Origin: Pogostemon cablin
Taxonomy: Eukaryota; Streptophyta; Magnoliopsida; Lamiales; Lamiaceae
NCBI GenBank assembly: GCA_023678885.1
Contig: CM042983.1
Location: forward strand, 23,046,279 to 23,110,278
Direction: 5' to 3'
DNA: 64,000 nt
Notes under the pieces: model-generated
The model's input: the letters and a program-made list of their open reading frames with translations, nothing else
Database searches by the model: none
Told to the model about the DNA's origin: nothing
Part shown: positions 35,769 through 47,437 of the stretch, piece after piece
Layout: each line of letters begins with the position of its first letter
How positions within the stretch are numbered: the stretch's first letter is position 1
Made by a program: the position numbers and the translations under genes

Positions 35769-36000
35769 TGCTCCTTCCGTCCTGCCCTCAAGTTCACACT
35801 TTCCATTTTGGTCCATCACAAACTCAAGTTCATTCATTTATAAAAATAAATGACATTCAACTAATAACCCCATAACGCACTTTAATTTCAAAATTGTCAT
35901 CCATTTTAACACGCACATCATGCTTATAATTTATTTATTACCCAAAAATGCTACATTACCCCCAAAAGTTAGTCAAAAAATGACTTTTACTAATTTACAT
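35769..36000. mobile_element. Stowaway MITE, decayed
   Basis: Starts CTCCTTCCGTCCTGCCC. Read in reverse, its interior (TTTTGGGTAATAAATAAAT, ACTAACTTTTGGGGG) matches the MITE at 28609-30102. The right terminus is degraded. Confidence 0.55.
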
Positions 36001-36014
36001 TCGAGCACTAGAGT

Positions 36015-36227
36015 GTGCAAGTATGCTTATTGGAGAATATGATGAAGGGGTGGAGAAAGTTGGCATGCACTGGACCCATTACCTTGCAGTTCATCAAAGA
36101 AGATTATTACTTTCTGCAACAATTAAATCAGATGAAAGATCCCTGGGTTATCTTGATGATGAAACTGCTTTTCAAGCTAGCAGTAATTTTAGTAGAATGA
36201 GCGCGTACACCACTGGTAACCTTCTTT
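36015..36227 (+). other. Exon-like open stretch, not recognised
   Basis: A 68-codon frame from 36023 with gene-like composition (VGMHWTHYLAVHQRR, SDERSLGYLDDETAFQASS) runs into ACCACTG followed by a possible GT donor at 36217. I do not recognise the family. It may be a fragment of a gene whose other exons are lost. Whether it belongs with the prolyl hydroxylase pseudogene 1.3 kb downstream is unknown; it does not resemble that family. Confidence 0.3.
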
Positions 36228-37570
36228 AGCTTTTGCAGTAATTCTGTTTATCTCTTACTGTTACTGCAAGAAGTTTGTCTACTGATTTAGTTTGTTTCCT
36301 GTTATTTATTTCTCGATTTTTTGTCTTCCCCTTACTTTAAAGCCTTATTTCTGTAGTTGATGTAATAGTCTTGAAAAATATCCATATTCCATAATAATTG
36401 TCTGTATGCTGATTAATTTATTAAGTAGCAGGCAACCTTTACTAGAATATTTTCTTATTAGTTATGCTTTGCTTCATTCATTTATCTTTTTTTCCCTTGC
36501 GTCTAAGCATTATTTCTGATGTCTATAAATGTGTTTTATGAAATATCACTAAAGAACTGCCTCCCCTTGTGATTGATTTAGAATATAGCATGCATATGCA
36601 TTTTACTGGTGTCTCAATACTTCTTAATACACATTTCACTGCCATAAAATATCATTTTACACAAATTACTTGTGGATTACTCATCATAGACCTCCAGCAT
36701 ATCTTCAATCTATTCCTCGAAATTTGAACTTTGTGGCAATTGGTGTGTGAAGTGCAGACATGAGCTAATTGTTAGTTGTTTTATCTGCTTGGGGTTTTCG
36801 ATAATGCATAAATTTTACTGGTTACTTATGAATGCCATGTTTTTGATAATTTTACCTTGCAGATAGTGAAACTTGTATAGCATTCCTACCTATTGTTTCA
36901 CTTGGCACCTTAAAGAATGTTTTTCTTGGGAAGTTAATACCTTGAAATTTTGTAAAAAAATCTTAAGAAAGCAAATAAATCATTTCATTGCTTCACTTCT
37001 ATTTATTACTGTTTAAGTGATTCCCCTTAAAAAAATTGTAAAGTAATTGTGGCCGCCCTTGATACCTTTAAACAAAGGGCTCAAGTAATTAGATATTGCT
37101 ACTCTGTTAAAATATAATGATGCTTGTCATTAGAAAAATAATGAAATGGGAGATTGCTTCAGCTGGTTCGAATGCTGTTATAATTCTGAACTATAAAGCG
37201 GGCACAGAGTTTCTTACTCTGTTATGTTTATTTTGTGCTCAAGAAGCCTTTGTACAGTAACTTCATGACCAGAATTCTAGTTTGATCTGATATAAATTTG
37301 ACAGTCGATAGAGAACATACATATTGCTTAATCAAATGAAGCATTGATAATCTTGATGAATCATCAATCTTAATGCTAGATTAATGCAATAGTTCATTAC
37401 TTTTGTTATCATATTTGAAGCCAATGAATGCTTGTTTGGAATAGCATGAATTATAACCCTAAATTGGATTAAATTTATGTACAAGTTGAAATAAGCTTGT
37501 TCCAAGCAAAATATTCAAGAAATTTTCTTTATAGTTTCTGGTTAGATGAGGTGCAACTTTTTTGTCGCAG
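36228..37570. other. Non-coding, perhaps intron of the P4H remnant
   Basis: T-rich, intron-like sequence without recognisable exons. The N-terminal and membrane-anchor exons expected for a plant prolyl 4-hydroxylase were looked for and not found. Confidence 0.5.
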
Positions 37571-38790
37571 TCCAAGGAAGAATGTGAGTATCTAATTAAT
37601 CTTGCTAGACCCCACATGGTTAAATCGACAGTGGTTGATAGCACGACAGGAAAGAGTAAAGATAGCAGGTTTGTTCCTTATATTTATCTTCACTATTGTT
37701 TTTTCTTTTGTTTTTCATCTCATGGAAGAAGAATTAGCCCTGTGATTTTATTTGCCTGTATGATTGCCTTTATCATCTGAGGAAGCAACATCATTTTATA
37801 GGGTTCGTACAAGTTCTGGGATGTTCTTGAGGAGAGGTCGGGATAGAGTCATCAAGGACATCGAAAAAAGAATAGCAGACTACTCATTTGTACCTGTAGG
37901 CATTTGACTGAAATTACACAAATAGAATTTTCTACCCTGCTTGTTATTCGTCTTTATTTTGAATTGCGAATGAAATTCTGTCCAGAAAAGGTGAATAAAA
38001 AGTTTATTAAATCGATCATTCGAAGTTTTCCGGTGTGGTAATAATATTATGTTCATTGAATGTTTACTGACAATAATTTAACGGGAAAACCTACACAACT
38101 AAGAAAAAATATGCTCCCTGAAGTTTGATATATTGCTACTTGACTATTATGTAGAGGGATACATGAGTAGTGGTATACCATTACAATATTTTGCTTTCAA
38201 GCCAAACATCTGCAATGCTGTTCTAGTCTTAGGCACTTTGTATGTTTAAGCATGTTATGTTCTTTCAGTTGACCCTTCTCTTACATATTTAAGAAGTTGG
38301 TCTCTTGATTGTTTCCTACATACTTTGGTTTTGACTGCAATTCTTTCTGTGAGATACTTCATGAAATTGCAGCTGGATTATCATTATTTTTATATGCAGA
38401 ACATGGAGAAGGTCTACAAGCTTTGCACTATGAAGTGGGGCAAAAGTATGAGCCTCACTATGATTACTTTCTTGATAATATCAACACTAAAATGGAGCTC
38501 AACGCATAGCTACTGTGCTAATGTATTTGTAAGTGCTTTACCAAGGTCTTGATAATCCCACAACGGCTGATATTGTGGTTATTATATTCAGTAAGGCACC
38601 TGGTGCAGGTCTGTCGTTGAAGAAGGTGGTGAGACAATTTTTCCTTCTGCGAAGGGCAATTTCAGCTCTAGGACAGGTTGGAATGACTTGTCAGAGCGTG
38701 GCAAAAGAGGTCTGGCTGTGAATCCAAAAATGGGTGATGTGTTACTTTTTTGGAGTATGCGCCCTGATGCTACACTGGACCCCACTTAGC
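37571..38790 (+). pseudogene. Prolyl 4-hydroxylase, broken multi-exon remnant
   Basis: Plant P4Hs hydroxylate prolines of cell-wall glycoproteins in the ER/Golgi using Fe(II) and 2-oxoglutarate. Four exons are readable: 37571-37668 (SKEECEYLINLARPHMVKST), 37801-37898 (RTSSGMFLRRGRDRVIKDIE), 38400 to about 38531 (GEGLQALHYEVGQKYEPHYD, with the HxD iron ligands), and about 38594-38788 (VVEEGGETIFPSAKGNFSS, MRPDATLDPT). Damage: a one-base loss near 38492 (AAAATGG where NTKNGGQRI is expected), one inserted T at about 38788 that creates a stop just before the distal iron-binding His, and a GC instead of GT donor after 37898. The N-terminal exons and the last exon with the 2-oxoglutarate-binding Lys were not found. 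Introns are kept, so this is a degraded genomic copy and not a retrocopy. Confidence 0.85.
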
Positions 38791-40693
38791 TTACATGGTG
38801 AGTTCATTTTTGCCAACTTTTGACTTCCTTTACTTTGATCCCTCGTACCTACTTCTAAATTATCCCAATTAGTAACGTATAATGGTAGGAGGAGATGCAT
38901 ATTCATGAAGCCTTACACCTACCGTATTCAATTCTACTAGAATCACACGACATGAGTAACACAATTTATGTTGTATTGAAGATTGAGACTTCAAGGTTTA
39001 ATAATCTTGAAGTAAAAAATTCTTTCTTGGTCTTGGCAATAATTCGTGTCTTAAAAGCTACAAGCTTTGTTATTTCCTAGAGATTAGTCTTATCCTTAAT
39101 TTACATAAGAGAAACAACATAATTCATTAGTCCATTCCAATGAGCTGTAACTAACCCATGGATGTCTTGCTTTAATTCATTCGTGATCTTAGACATGTAA
39201 TTTTAATTTTCATGATGAGAGTCTTGATGATCCCCATTCTTATGTCCTGGAAATTGGAAACTAATGATATGTATGTATATGATATTCCTTATCATTTTGA
39301 GTATATAATAATTATAGTCTTGAAAGTATCATGTCTACTATATTTTGGTCGGTTTAACTGATATAATGTTTGAGAAAATTCTAAGAAATTTTTTTTTTTA
39401 ATAAAATTTCTACTTCATAGTTAGAATATTATCCTTAATATGTTTTTGAAGCATTATGCAGTTTATAGGTTTTTTAAGCTTATTGATAATATTATTATTT
39501 TAAACTCTTGCTTAATGATAGTGACTTACTGATAATTTTATTAGTGAATGTGAGCCCATTGGCTGGATTCAGGGATTATTGATCGGGTGAGGTGGAGTTC
39601 TTTTTTGTTTGAGGTTGAAGTTCTTGGTTACATATGGATTCTTTGCACGACCTTCTATTTTTGATCCTCTTAAGAGGATTACTTGAAACTTTATCCATTA
39701 GCCATATTTCTAGAAAGTAGAATCTAGAATCTCAACAGGGCAGCAGATTCTTTCATTACTTTGTCGAAGTAAAAAACCTATTCCAAGGTAAATCTTGGAA
39801 TTGAATTAAGATATTCTTTGAAGTTTGAAGACCTTAAGCAGATAAGCCTACAGAGGGAGATCTTTTAATGCTCCCTATGGTGACACAAAAGCAACAAGTG
39901 TTTAATGACTGGTCTGAATATTCTGAGTTAAAATTAGTCACCTTTGGTTAAACTAAAATATGGTGAACCCACTTATATAACTATAGAGTATGCAGCAAAT
40001 ATACAAGGAATTTTTCTGTTTCCTTTCCACCAATCATTATCCCGTTGGACTATCATGAAGCTTTTGTGTGTAACTCCTATTAAGTGAAGCTATGTTCTGT
40101 TTACTTTCTTTTTCATTTTGATGAGCTTAAAGGGGAGGCAATATTTGTTACTCAGTGCATTTCATGCTGCTCGAGTTCAAGTACACTAATACGGGAGAAC
40201 TTCTGGTTTCTCTTCGTATTATCAAAGACTGATTAGGATAAATTTTATTTTTAGCTAATTTTCTGTTCAGGATGAATATAAATTTATGCATGTGTTTCCT
40301 TCATATTATCAAGCTCCTATTAAAGCTGGATATCAAGTTTTTCGATGCTCAATTATATGTTGTAAACCGTGTTAGATGGTACCCTATAACACCAATTTAT
40401 GTGTTGAAAATTGTCTTGAATGTATTAATTAACGTATGAGATAATATTATTGGCCTTCCTCCTTTCTTGATCAGTCAGAAGTTGGCTTAACTCTACATCT
40501 CGCAGAACAGCGATCCATTCATGCAGCGGATCCCCTTTCGAATGAGGGGAAATTTAATTATAAGCCATGAAGTAGCATGTTTTCTTATCATCATAATTCA
40601 GTGGAGGAGAACGATGTAATAGGTCAAATAACCTCATCTCAGTTTCAAACTGTCCTCAAGGTAAACTCTTCAATTACTCAGGGAGAAAATGAA
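38791..40693. other. Intergenic, nothing recognised
   Basis: A/T-rich, no credible frame in either strand and no final P4H exon. Confidence 0.5.
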
Positions 40694-40702
40694 AATTTCA
40701 AA

Positions 40703-41005
40703 GGGTAAATTACCAACTCCCCTCGAAATTTGTCCAAATTACCAAATAAACCCCGTGGTTTGAAAAATTATCAATTACTCCCCTTTAGAAAACATTTTTA
40801 AAAAAAAAATAGTGAAATTTAAAAATACAATGTTAAATATATAGGTCTTAATGTCATTTCCATCCTTCTTTATTTTAAGAAAAAATGTACTTTTATTAAT
40901 GTTCAAATAAAAAACAAGTTAAAGGGGGTAATTGGTAATTTTTCAAATCACGGGATTTATTTGATAGTTTGGACAAACCTCGAGGGGGATTTTGGTAATT
41001 TACCC
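40703..41005. mobile_element. MULE-type MITE, 303 bp, with 9-bp target duplication
   Basis: Terminal inverted repeats of about 85 bp: GGGTAAATTACCAA at the left and TTGGTAATTTACCC at the right, continuing through TTTGTCCAAA, AATAAA(C/T)CCCGTG and TTTGAAAAATTA. Flanks are aatttcaaa at 40694-40702 and aatttcaaa at 41006-41014. No coding capacity. Confidence 0.92.
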
Positions 41006-41568
41006 AATTTCAAAATTTGATTAAATAAAGATTTTATTTTGTTTCTGATATTGATAAAAGCAGGCATCATCTAATACTTCTACATACGCATTTTGGAGTT
41101 TTTCTCACTAAGGGTTGGTGCTTTGTCTATTAAAGATCAGCTGCTCAGTTAGTATGGGCTCTAAAGAAATGTACTCATTTTTTTATATGAAAACATTTGA
41201 TGATGTATATCTATGATTCTATTGGTGTAAATCTTAATAAATTTATTTAATTTATATGAATGCTCAATACTATTCTTTTATATTTGATGTAGCAAGAATA
41301 AGAGATTTCTAAGGGAAACAAGGGTGGAAAAAAAAAATGTTTGGGTGTTTTTTGTCCAATTCTTTTTATTTGGTTTTTAGCTTCTTTTTATTCTGTTGAT
41401 GCTTATGATTAAGTGGTGCATGAAAAATGAGATGCAACATCATATTTTTATCTTGCTGTTTATTTGATTGATTTTTAGTTTTCTGATGTTGCAACATCAA
41501 ATAATTAAAATGTTTGGCAAAGTCATTGTTCTTAAAAAATTTTCAAAATAAAAAAATACTCCCTATGT
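41006..41568. other. Intergenic, nothing recognised
   Basis: A/T-rich with no frame of note. Confidence 0.5.
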
Positions 41569-41778
41569 CTCGTTGAAAGGTTTTCATCCCACCGAAAGGT
41601 TCTCATTTTAATATATTGAGTGTCTCATTTAAAGATTCTCATTTCTCCTTTTAGTAAAAAAATGACTTACCACTATCTATCATATCTCTCGAATACAACT
41701 ACCCAATACACAGAATAATAATAATTTTTAATCTACGTGTAAAAAGCAAACGGCTATCTTTCTCCAGGATGGAGGGAG
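41569..41778. mobile_element. Stowaway MITE (210 bp)
   Basis: CTCCCTATGTCTC at the left and GGATGGAGGGAG at the right, with TA at 41567-41568 and 41779-41780. The left terminus is partly decayed. Confidence 0.75.
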
Positions 41779-42372
41779 TACATTTTTTCAGAAGTCTTAA
41801 TTTTTTTAAAAGTTGTAAATAGTATGTAAAAGTGCTAATTAATAACTTAAAAATGTATAACTTGATTTTTTATTTTGGAACGAAATGAACACCGCCTTAG
41901 AATGTAATAAAAAATTATACTTCGTTCCACCATAACGTTTATGCATTCTATTTTGAGTGTCTTATCATAAAGTTTACATTTCTCTTTGTAATAAATGAAA
42001 TTCATGGAAAAAAATTAATATTAAATTTTTATCGAGTTCACACACAATACTAATACAATAATTCACCATACATTCAAATATTATATTCCCTCTCATTTCA
42101 TTTTTTTTGTCAAGTGGAACATCAGAACAATTATTTATTCCACATAGCTTACACACAACACTAATATAATTACTCGTTAAGTATTAAATTTATTATATTA
42201 TTTCTTAAATCACTATCTATTAAAATATTATATCCCTTAAATTCCATACAAAAAACAAACGTCAACGCTAATGTGTGATGGAGGGAGGATATCTTAAAAA
42301 AAACTAATATCTCTCAATAAAATATCCCCTCATTTCTTATTTTTCGTGCAAGATGCCAATGTAAAATGAGTA

Positions 42373-42576
42373 CTCCTCTGTACCCTATCAATTTTTTTCA
42401 TTTTAGTCCGTCTTAATTCAAAATGCCAATTTTTTTAATTGATGTGACCCATCAAAAAATATTATTATACACAATCTATTACATATGGTCCACACTAATA
42501 CAATTACTCAATATACATTAAAATATTATACTCCTTAATTTACGTGCAAAAATTAACTAATAAGGGACAGAAGGAG
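42373..42576. mobile_element. Stowaway MITE (204 bp)
   Basis: CTCCTCTGTACCC at the left and GGGACAGAAGGAG at the right, with TA on both sides (42371-42372, 42577-42578). Further MITE-like ends (GATGGAGGGAG near 42280) lie just upstream. Confidence 0.75.
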
Positions 42577-42612
42577 TATAAAATAACTTTTATTTAACTG
42601 CGTAAAAAGGTG

Positions 42613-42638
42613 TTATATATATATATATATATATATAA
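42613..42638. repeat. (TA)n microsatellite
   Basis: Short alternating TA run at the left border of the duplicated block. Confidence 0.9.
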
Positions 42639-42925
42639 TTCCTTTCATTCCTGCGTTCCTACATAATTCGTTCTACAGTTTTCCGGAACCTAAAATAATA
42701 GAATGGGAGGTCCTTTTCATTTGCTATATGAATATCATGTCTCTTTCACTTGAACAAGTGGACTGAAGACACACCATAAGGTAATTTCCTATTCCACATT
42801 TTGTATTCCACATTCGGTTTCATGGAGCACAAAAAGGGTCTTCATGCTGGTGTCACTGAAAATTGATCAAGTGGACTGAAGACACTAACCAACATAAGGT
42901 AATTTCCTATTCCACATTCGGTTTA

Positions 42926-43283
42926 ATGGAGCACAAAGAAATTAAGCCGAGCCCCAAGCGAAAAACTTCTTGTGGCTCAGCTTTCCTTGGCCGGGAGCCC
43001 CTGTAGGGTTTGCAGAAAAACTTTTCAGTCTTCCAAGGCTCTATGCGGCCACATGAGGTGCCACCCGGAGAGGGATTGGCGGGGAATTGTTCCCTCGGAC
43101 CACACGGATGCCTGGTTAAAGGGGTGGCCTTTCTCAGCCAAGAGAGGGCGGGGGAGCGACCCGATTATCAGGCCGGCTGTCCCGGTGCCGGAGGATTTGG
43201 ATAAAAGTCCTCATATTGTGTATATGTGTATTTACAATGCCTATCATCATCAACATATTCAAGAAGATACAAGTCCTTTATGA
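42926..43283 (+). pseudogene. C2H2 zinc-finger frame, copy 1 (5' frameshifted)
   Basis: The ATG at 42926 matches the start of copy 2 (MEHKEIKPSPKRKTS), but one extra base in CTTTCCTTGG shifts it to an early stop. A second frame from 42972 keeps the finger: C-x2-C-x12-H-x3-H (CRVCRKTFQSSKALCGHMRC followed by H) and PERDWRGIVP. It continues to the shared HHQHIQEDTSPL end. A single plant C2H2 finger followed by PER.WRGI.PP resembles ZAT-type zinc-finger genes, but the QALGGH core reads KALCGH. The rest of a ZAT protein (second finger, EAR motif) is absent. Confidence 0.65.
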
Positions 43284-43439
43284 TTTTGTCTCTTGTAGTA
43301 TTAAAGTAAAATTGTGAAGTCTAATCTTATATTTGTAAGATTGACAATTTATGTATGCATGTGTTGCAGGATACTGAATTAATGATAGAAATATTAGTAC
43401 AGTTTCCACATTGGACGGTGGTGAGTGAGCAGTTCTAAT

Positions 43440-44371
43440 CAATGTTTAAAATTTCTGAAAATATCCACGATATATCTGTATTTGGAGAGTACCGATATTG
43501 ATATTGGAAAAAAAGATATATCTTTTCTGATGTCGAGGATATATCGAGAAATATCAGAAAGAATATCGATATCGGTTTGTCACAATTTAAATTTTTCGGA
43601 TGTCGAGATATATAAAGGAAATATCACTAAAATATCGAGGATATATCGAAAATATCAAAAAATTATCCATATTTTTATGAAATTTTTAATGATTATTTAT
43701 TTTACTTTTACCAACTAAATACAAAATTTTCATTAATTTGATCAATTTAATAAAAAAAAGAGCAATATTTGCATAAAATTATTAAGACTGTTTTATTTTA
43801 TTTTATTAATTATCACTTATTATCTCTCTTTATTAAAATTATTACTACTAAGTAAATGATGAGTTTTTTTTATGTACACAGTGTGATAGTATACTCTAAT
43901 TAAAAATACAATTATTTTGGTACATTCAATTGAATCGGGACGGAGGGAGTATTTTATTGGTACATAACAATACTATTGGCGCATTCAAAACTATATCCAG
44001 AATTTTCTAATTCAATTAGTTGATATCAATATTTTTTAGATTAAGATGACATCACATGTTTTACATTTCAACATCATATATTATTATTTTGGTATAAGTT
44101 ATTAAGTGTTGTATGATTTTAGACTATTTAAATATATTGTAATTGATTTGCTTATCATATATTATGAGTTTTATTGAGTTTTTAAATTGTATTTATATAT
44201 TAAAATTAGTTAAAATATATTGCAAAGTAAAATAATTAATTTTCTCTTTTTTTTAAAAAAATTTCCGTGATTTTTTTAATTTTTACTGATATCGATATTC
44301 GATATATCCATCAATATATCCGTAAATTTGAGGTACTGATATTTCTACCGATATCAATATTTTAAACTTTG
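43440..44371. mobile_element. CGATATC-rich element with terminal inverted repeats, copy 1
   Basis: CAATGTTTAAAAT at the left and ATTTTAAACTTTG at the right are inverted repeats (12 of 13). Subterminal regions are packed with GATATATCGA, ATATCGATATCG and AAATATCG in both ends. A Stowaway-like terminus GGGACGGAGGGAGTA at 43937-43951 lies inside. No target duplication could be seen, so the class is unknown. Confidence 0.55.
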
Positions 44372-44375
44372 TGTA

Positions 44376-44379
<4 letters not shown>

Positions 44380-44416
<37 letters not shown>
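44380..44416. repeat. (AT)n microsatellite
   Basis: Alternating AT run between the two duplicated copies. Confidence 0.95.
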
Positions 44417-44417
<1 letters not shown>

Positions 44418-44723
44418 GTTCCTGAAAACTCTAGAACGAATCATGTACGAACACAGTAAAGAAAGGGTTTGACTTATAGCATGGGAAGTCCTTTTCATTT
44501 GCTATACCAATATCCCGTCTTTTTCACTTGATCAAGTGGACTGAAGACACCAACCAACCATAAGATAATTTTCTATTCCACATTTCCTATTCCATATTCG
44601 GTTTCATGGAGCACAAAAAGGGTCTCCACGCTGGTGTCACCAAAAATTGATCAAGTGGACTGAAGACACTAACCAACATAAGGTAATTTCCTATTCCAAA
44701 TTTCCTATTCCACATTCAGTTTC

Positions 44724-45080
44724 ATGGAGCACAAAGAAATTAAGCCGAGCCCCAAGCGAAAAACTTCTCGTTGCTCAGCTTCATCGGCAGGGAGCACCTG
44801 TAGGGCTTGCGGAAAGACTTTTCAGTCTTCCAAGGCTCTATGCAGCCACATGAGGTGCCACCCGGAGAGGGATTGGCGGGGAATTGTTCCCCCGGACCAC
44901 ACAGATGCTTGGTTAAAGGGGTGGCCTTCCTCAACCAAGAGAGGGCGAGGGAGCGGTCCGATTATCAGGCCGGCTGCCCCGGTGCCGGAGGATTTAGATG
45001 AAAGTCATAATTTTGTGTATATGTGTATTTACAATGCCTATCATCATCAACATATTCAAGAAGATACGAGTCCTTTATGA
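44724..45080 (+). CDS. Small single C2H2 zinc-finger protein, possible pseudogene
   Basis: An open frame of 118 codons from ATG at 44724: MEHKEIKPSPKRKTSRCSAS, then one finger C-x2-C-x12-H-x3-H at residues 32-52, then PERDWRGIVPPDHTDAWLKG, a basic segment and HHQHIQEDTSPL. The finger and the following WRGI.PP resemble ZAT-like plant zinc-finger proteins. It is short for that family and lacks a second finger. A possible intron follows: the stop lies in TTTATGATTTTGTC, and GTGTTGCAG near 45165 looks like an acceptor. Whether it is expressed is unknown. Confidence 0.5.
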   Translation: MEHKEIKPSPKRKTSRCSASSAGSTCRACGKTFQSSKALCSHMRCHPERDWRGIVPPDHTDAWLKGWPSSTKRGRGSGPIIRPAAPVPEDLDESHNFVYMCIYNAYHHQHIQEDTSPL

Positions 45081-45237
45081 TTTTGTCTCTTGTAGTATTA
45101 AAGTAAAATTGTGAAGTCTAATCTTATATTTGTAAGATTGACAATTTCTGTATGCATGTGTTGCAGGAAATTGGAATTTATACTAGAAATATTAGTATAG
45201 TTTCCACATTGGATAGTGGTGAGTGAGCAGTTCTAAT

Positions 45238-45982
45238 CAAGGTTCAAAATTTTCGGAAATATCCATGATATTTCCACAATATATCCGTATTAGAAGAGTA
45301 CCGATATCGATATTAGGGAAAAAGATATATCTTTTCTGATGTCGAGGATATATTGGGAAATATCGATAATAATATCGATAACCACAGTTCAAATTTTTCA
45401 GATGTCGAGATATATCGAGGAAATATCGCTAAAATATCGAGGATATATCGAAAATATCGAAAAAGTATCTATATTTTTATGAAATTTTTAATGATTTTTT
45501 ATATTACTTTTACCAACTAAATACAAATTTTTTCATCAATTTGATCAATTTTTTTTTTTAAAAAAGCAACATTTGCATGAAATTATTAAGATTGTTTTAT
45601 TTTATTTAACTAATTATCACTTATTATCACTCTTCATTACAATTATTACTACTAAGTAAATGATGAGTTTCCTTTCATGTATATAGTGTGATAGTATACT
45701 CTGATTAAAAATACAATTATTTTGGTACATTCAATTGAATCGGGACGGAGGGAGTATTTTATTGGTATATAACAATACTACTGGCGCATTCAAAACTATG
45801 TTTAGAATTTCTTAAAATTAGTTAAAATATATTGTAAAGTTAAATAATTAATTTTCTCTTTTATTTTTTCAAGTTTCAATGATTTTTTTAATTTTTATCG
45901 ATATCGACATTCGATATATTCATCGATATATCCATAAATTTGAGTACCAATATTCCTACCCCTACCAATATTTTAAACGTTG
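45238..45982. mobile_element. CGATATC-rich element with terminal inverted repeats, copy 2
   Basis: CAAGGTTCAAAAT at the left and ATTTTAAACGTTG at the right. It has the same body as copy 1 with an internal deletion of about 200 bp. Confidence 0.55.
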
Positions 45983-46089
45983 GTTATATATGGTTGTATA
46001 AATTCTGGCTAAGACATTCGACTACGTCTGGTAACGGTATGAGATAAACAAATAAAACATAAAAAAAAAAAAAAAGTATGAAGTGGGAG

Positions 46090-46222
46090 CATCAGATAAG
46101 GATTTCATTCGGAGCCCCACCTTTCATTTCCCTCTTTCATTAACAGAAGCAGTAGTGAGGAGGGACTGAAACCTCATTCACATAGGATACAGATTACTTC
46201 CCTATCGCCATTTTGCAGTTGG
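46090..46222 (+). promoter_or_regulatory. Probable 5' UTR exon of the EF-Ts polyprotein gene
   Basis: A C/T-rich leader-like segment ends TTTTGCAGTTGG before a GTAATC donor at 46223. The matching acceptor would be TTTGTAG ending at 47411, 26 bp before the ATG. This gives a 1.19-kb intron in the leader. A GATAAG (I-box-like) motif occurs at 46096. There is no transcript evidence. Confidence 0.4.
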
Positions 46223-47411
46223 GTAATCCTCCTAATCTCGAAAGTATGAAAGAATATTTTATATGTCCTCTTCATGTTTCAGTTTTCTTCACTATTTGTT
46301 ACGCATTGTTTGCAAACTTATACTACTACTGAGATTAAAGCATTTCTCTGTGTGGTCTTCATCAATTGCGCATGTGTGGTTGATTAATGAGGGCTCTGTT
46401 CGACCATGCTGTAGGTGGAGATTGGGTTGGCTAAGATTCAAATTAATTTGTGTGATGTTTCTTAATTTTTTGTTGTATTAAGATTGAGGTTTCAATTGTG
46501 CTGGTATCTTGTCTACCTCAGGATTAGTGTTTTCATATTTTAAGCTACCTGTTTACTTTCAAACATTGAGTTGAAGTACTTTATTATGAGAATCAATTTA
46601 GTCTCTTGTTCATTTTGAAGCTTCTCTCTAACTTGTTGCTGATTCTTCCATCTTTTACATGGGAGCTGCCAATACATATCATAACTTAATGCTTACTGTT
46701 CATGCCAGAAAGTGATTTCCTTCCATTTTTGAGGTTTAATCCAAAGAGAAGATACATTAATCAATCGCTTGCGACTGATAAACCATACCAATCTCTGATC
46801 TCCACTAATTGTGTCGCTGTAAATTCTGGTAAATTGAAAATGTATATTTGATTCTCGTAAAGACCATTGTTTGTGTTTTATGGAAAAGCCTCCATTGCTG
46901 AATGTTGAATTGTTTAATACCTTCATTGCTGAATTTGACTAATATCTCCTGTCTTTAATTACTCAGAAATTTCAATTAGACTATTCTGAGTTAATGTCTT
47001 TCAGATGGACCTATAGTAATTTAAAATTAGTGTTTAATAGATGATGAAAGATGAATACTTTGATCTATTCATAATTGTAAATCCGGTGACATGTTCGTTG
47101 AACCTTTTCTAGTTGGTTTAAGAATTTGTTGGATGGCTCCATACGAGTCAGCAGCAGGTGCCTTCTCCCATGGTGACCCATCTGCCGCTTGAAGCCTAAA
47201 TTCATCTTACCTGTTTGAAGATCCATGAAACCTCATTGTTGTTTTGTGATTCAATAAACTGGTTATATTATTGTTATACTATTTCTTTCGAATTTGTTGC
47301 ATCTGAAATGGGTGTTTCTTTTAATTACAAGGAGAAGTCACCTTTTGCAGGCTGCCAATATATATTTTGATTTTTATATTGATGAAAGTTGATGAATTAA
47401 TATCTTTGTAG
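46223..47411 (+). other. Probable leader intron
   Basis: T-rich, no credible reading frame; frames at 46263 and 46693 look random. Confidence 0.4.
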
Positions 47412-47437
47412 GTGATTGTATCCTCTCACACTCGAAC

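Larger units (their letters stand above)
42698..44371 (+). repeat. Tandem segmental duplication, copy 1
   Basis: Matches 44473-45982 in order at an offset of about 1800 bp, for example 43279 with 45079 and 43935 with 45737. It holds a roughly 120-bp internal duplication (CAAGTGGACTGAAGACAC ... ATGGAGCACAAA twice), a C2H2 zinc-finger frame and a CGATAT-rich element. Relative to copy 2 it has about 200 extra bp near 44005-44205, next to which TTAGTTAAAATATATTG occurs in both copies. Confidence 0.88.
44473..45982 (+). repeat. Tandem segmental duplication, copy 2
   Basis: Second copy of 42698-44371, same orientation. It keeps the uninterrupted zinc-finger frame and lacks about 200 bp of the CGATAT-rich element. 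Confidence 0.88.

Noticed and set aside
36015..36227. First exon of the prolyl 4-hydroxylase pseudogene
   Set aside because: The peptide has no membrane anchor and no similarity to the N-terminal part of P4Hs; it is kept only as an unidentified exon-like stretch.
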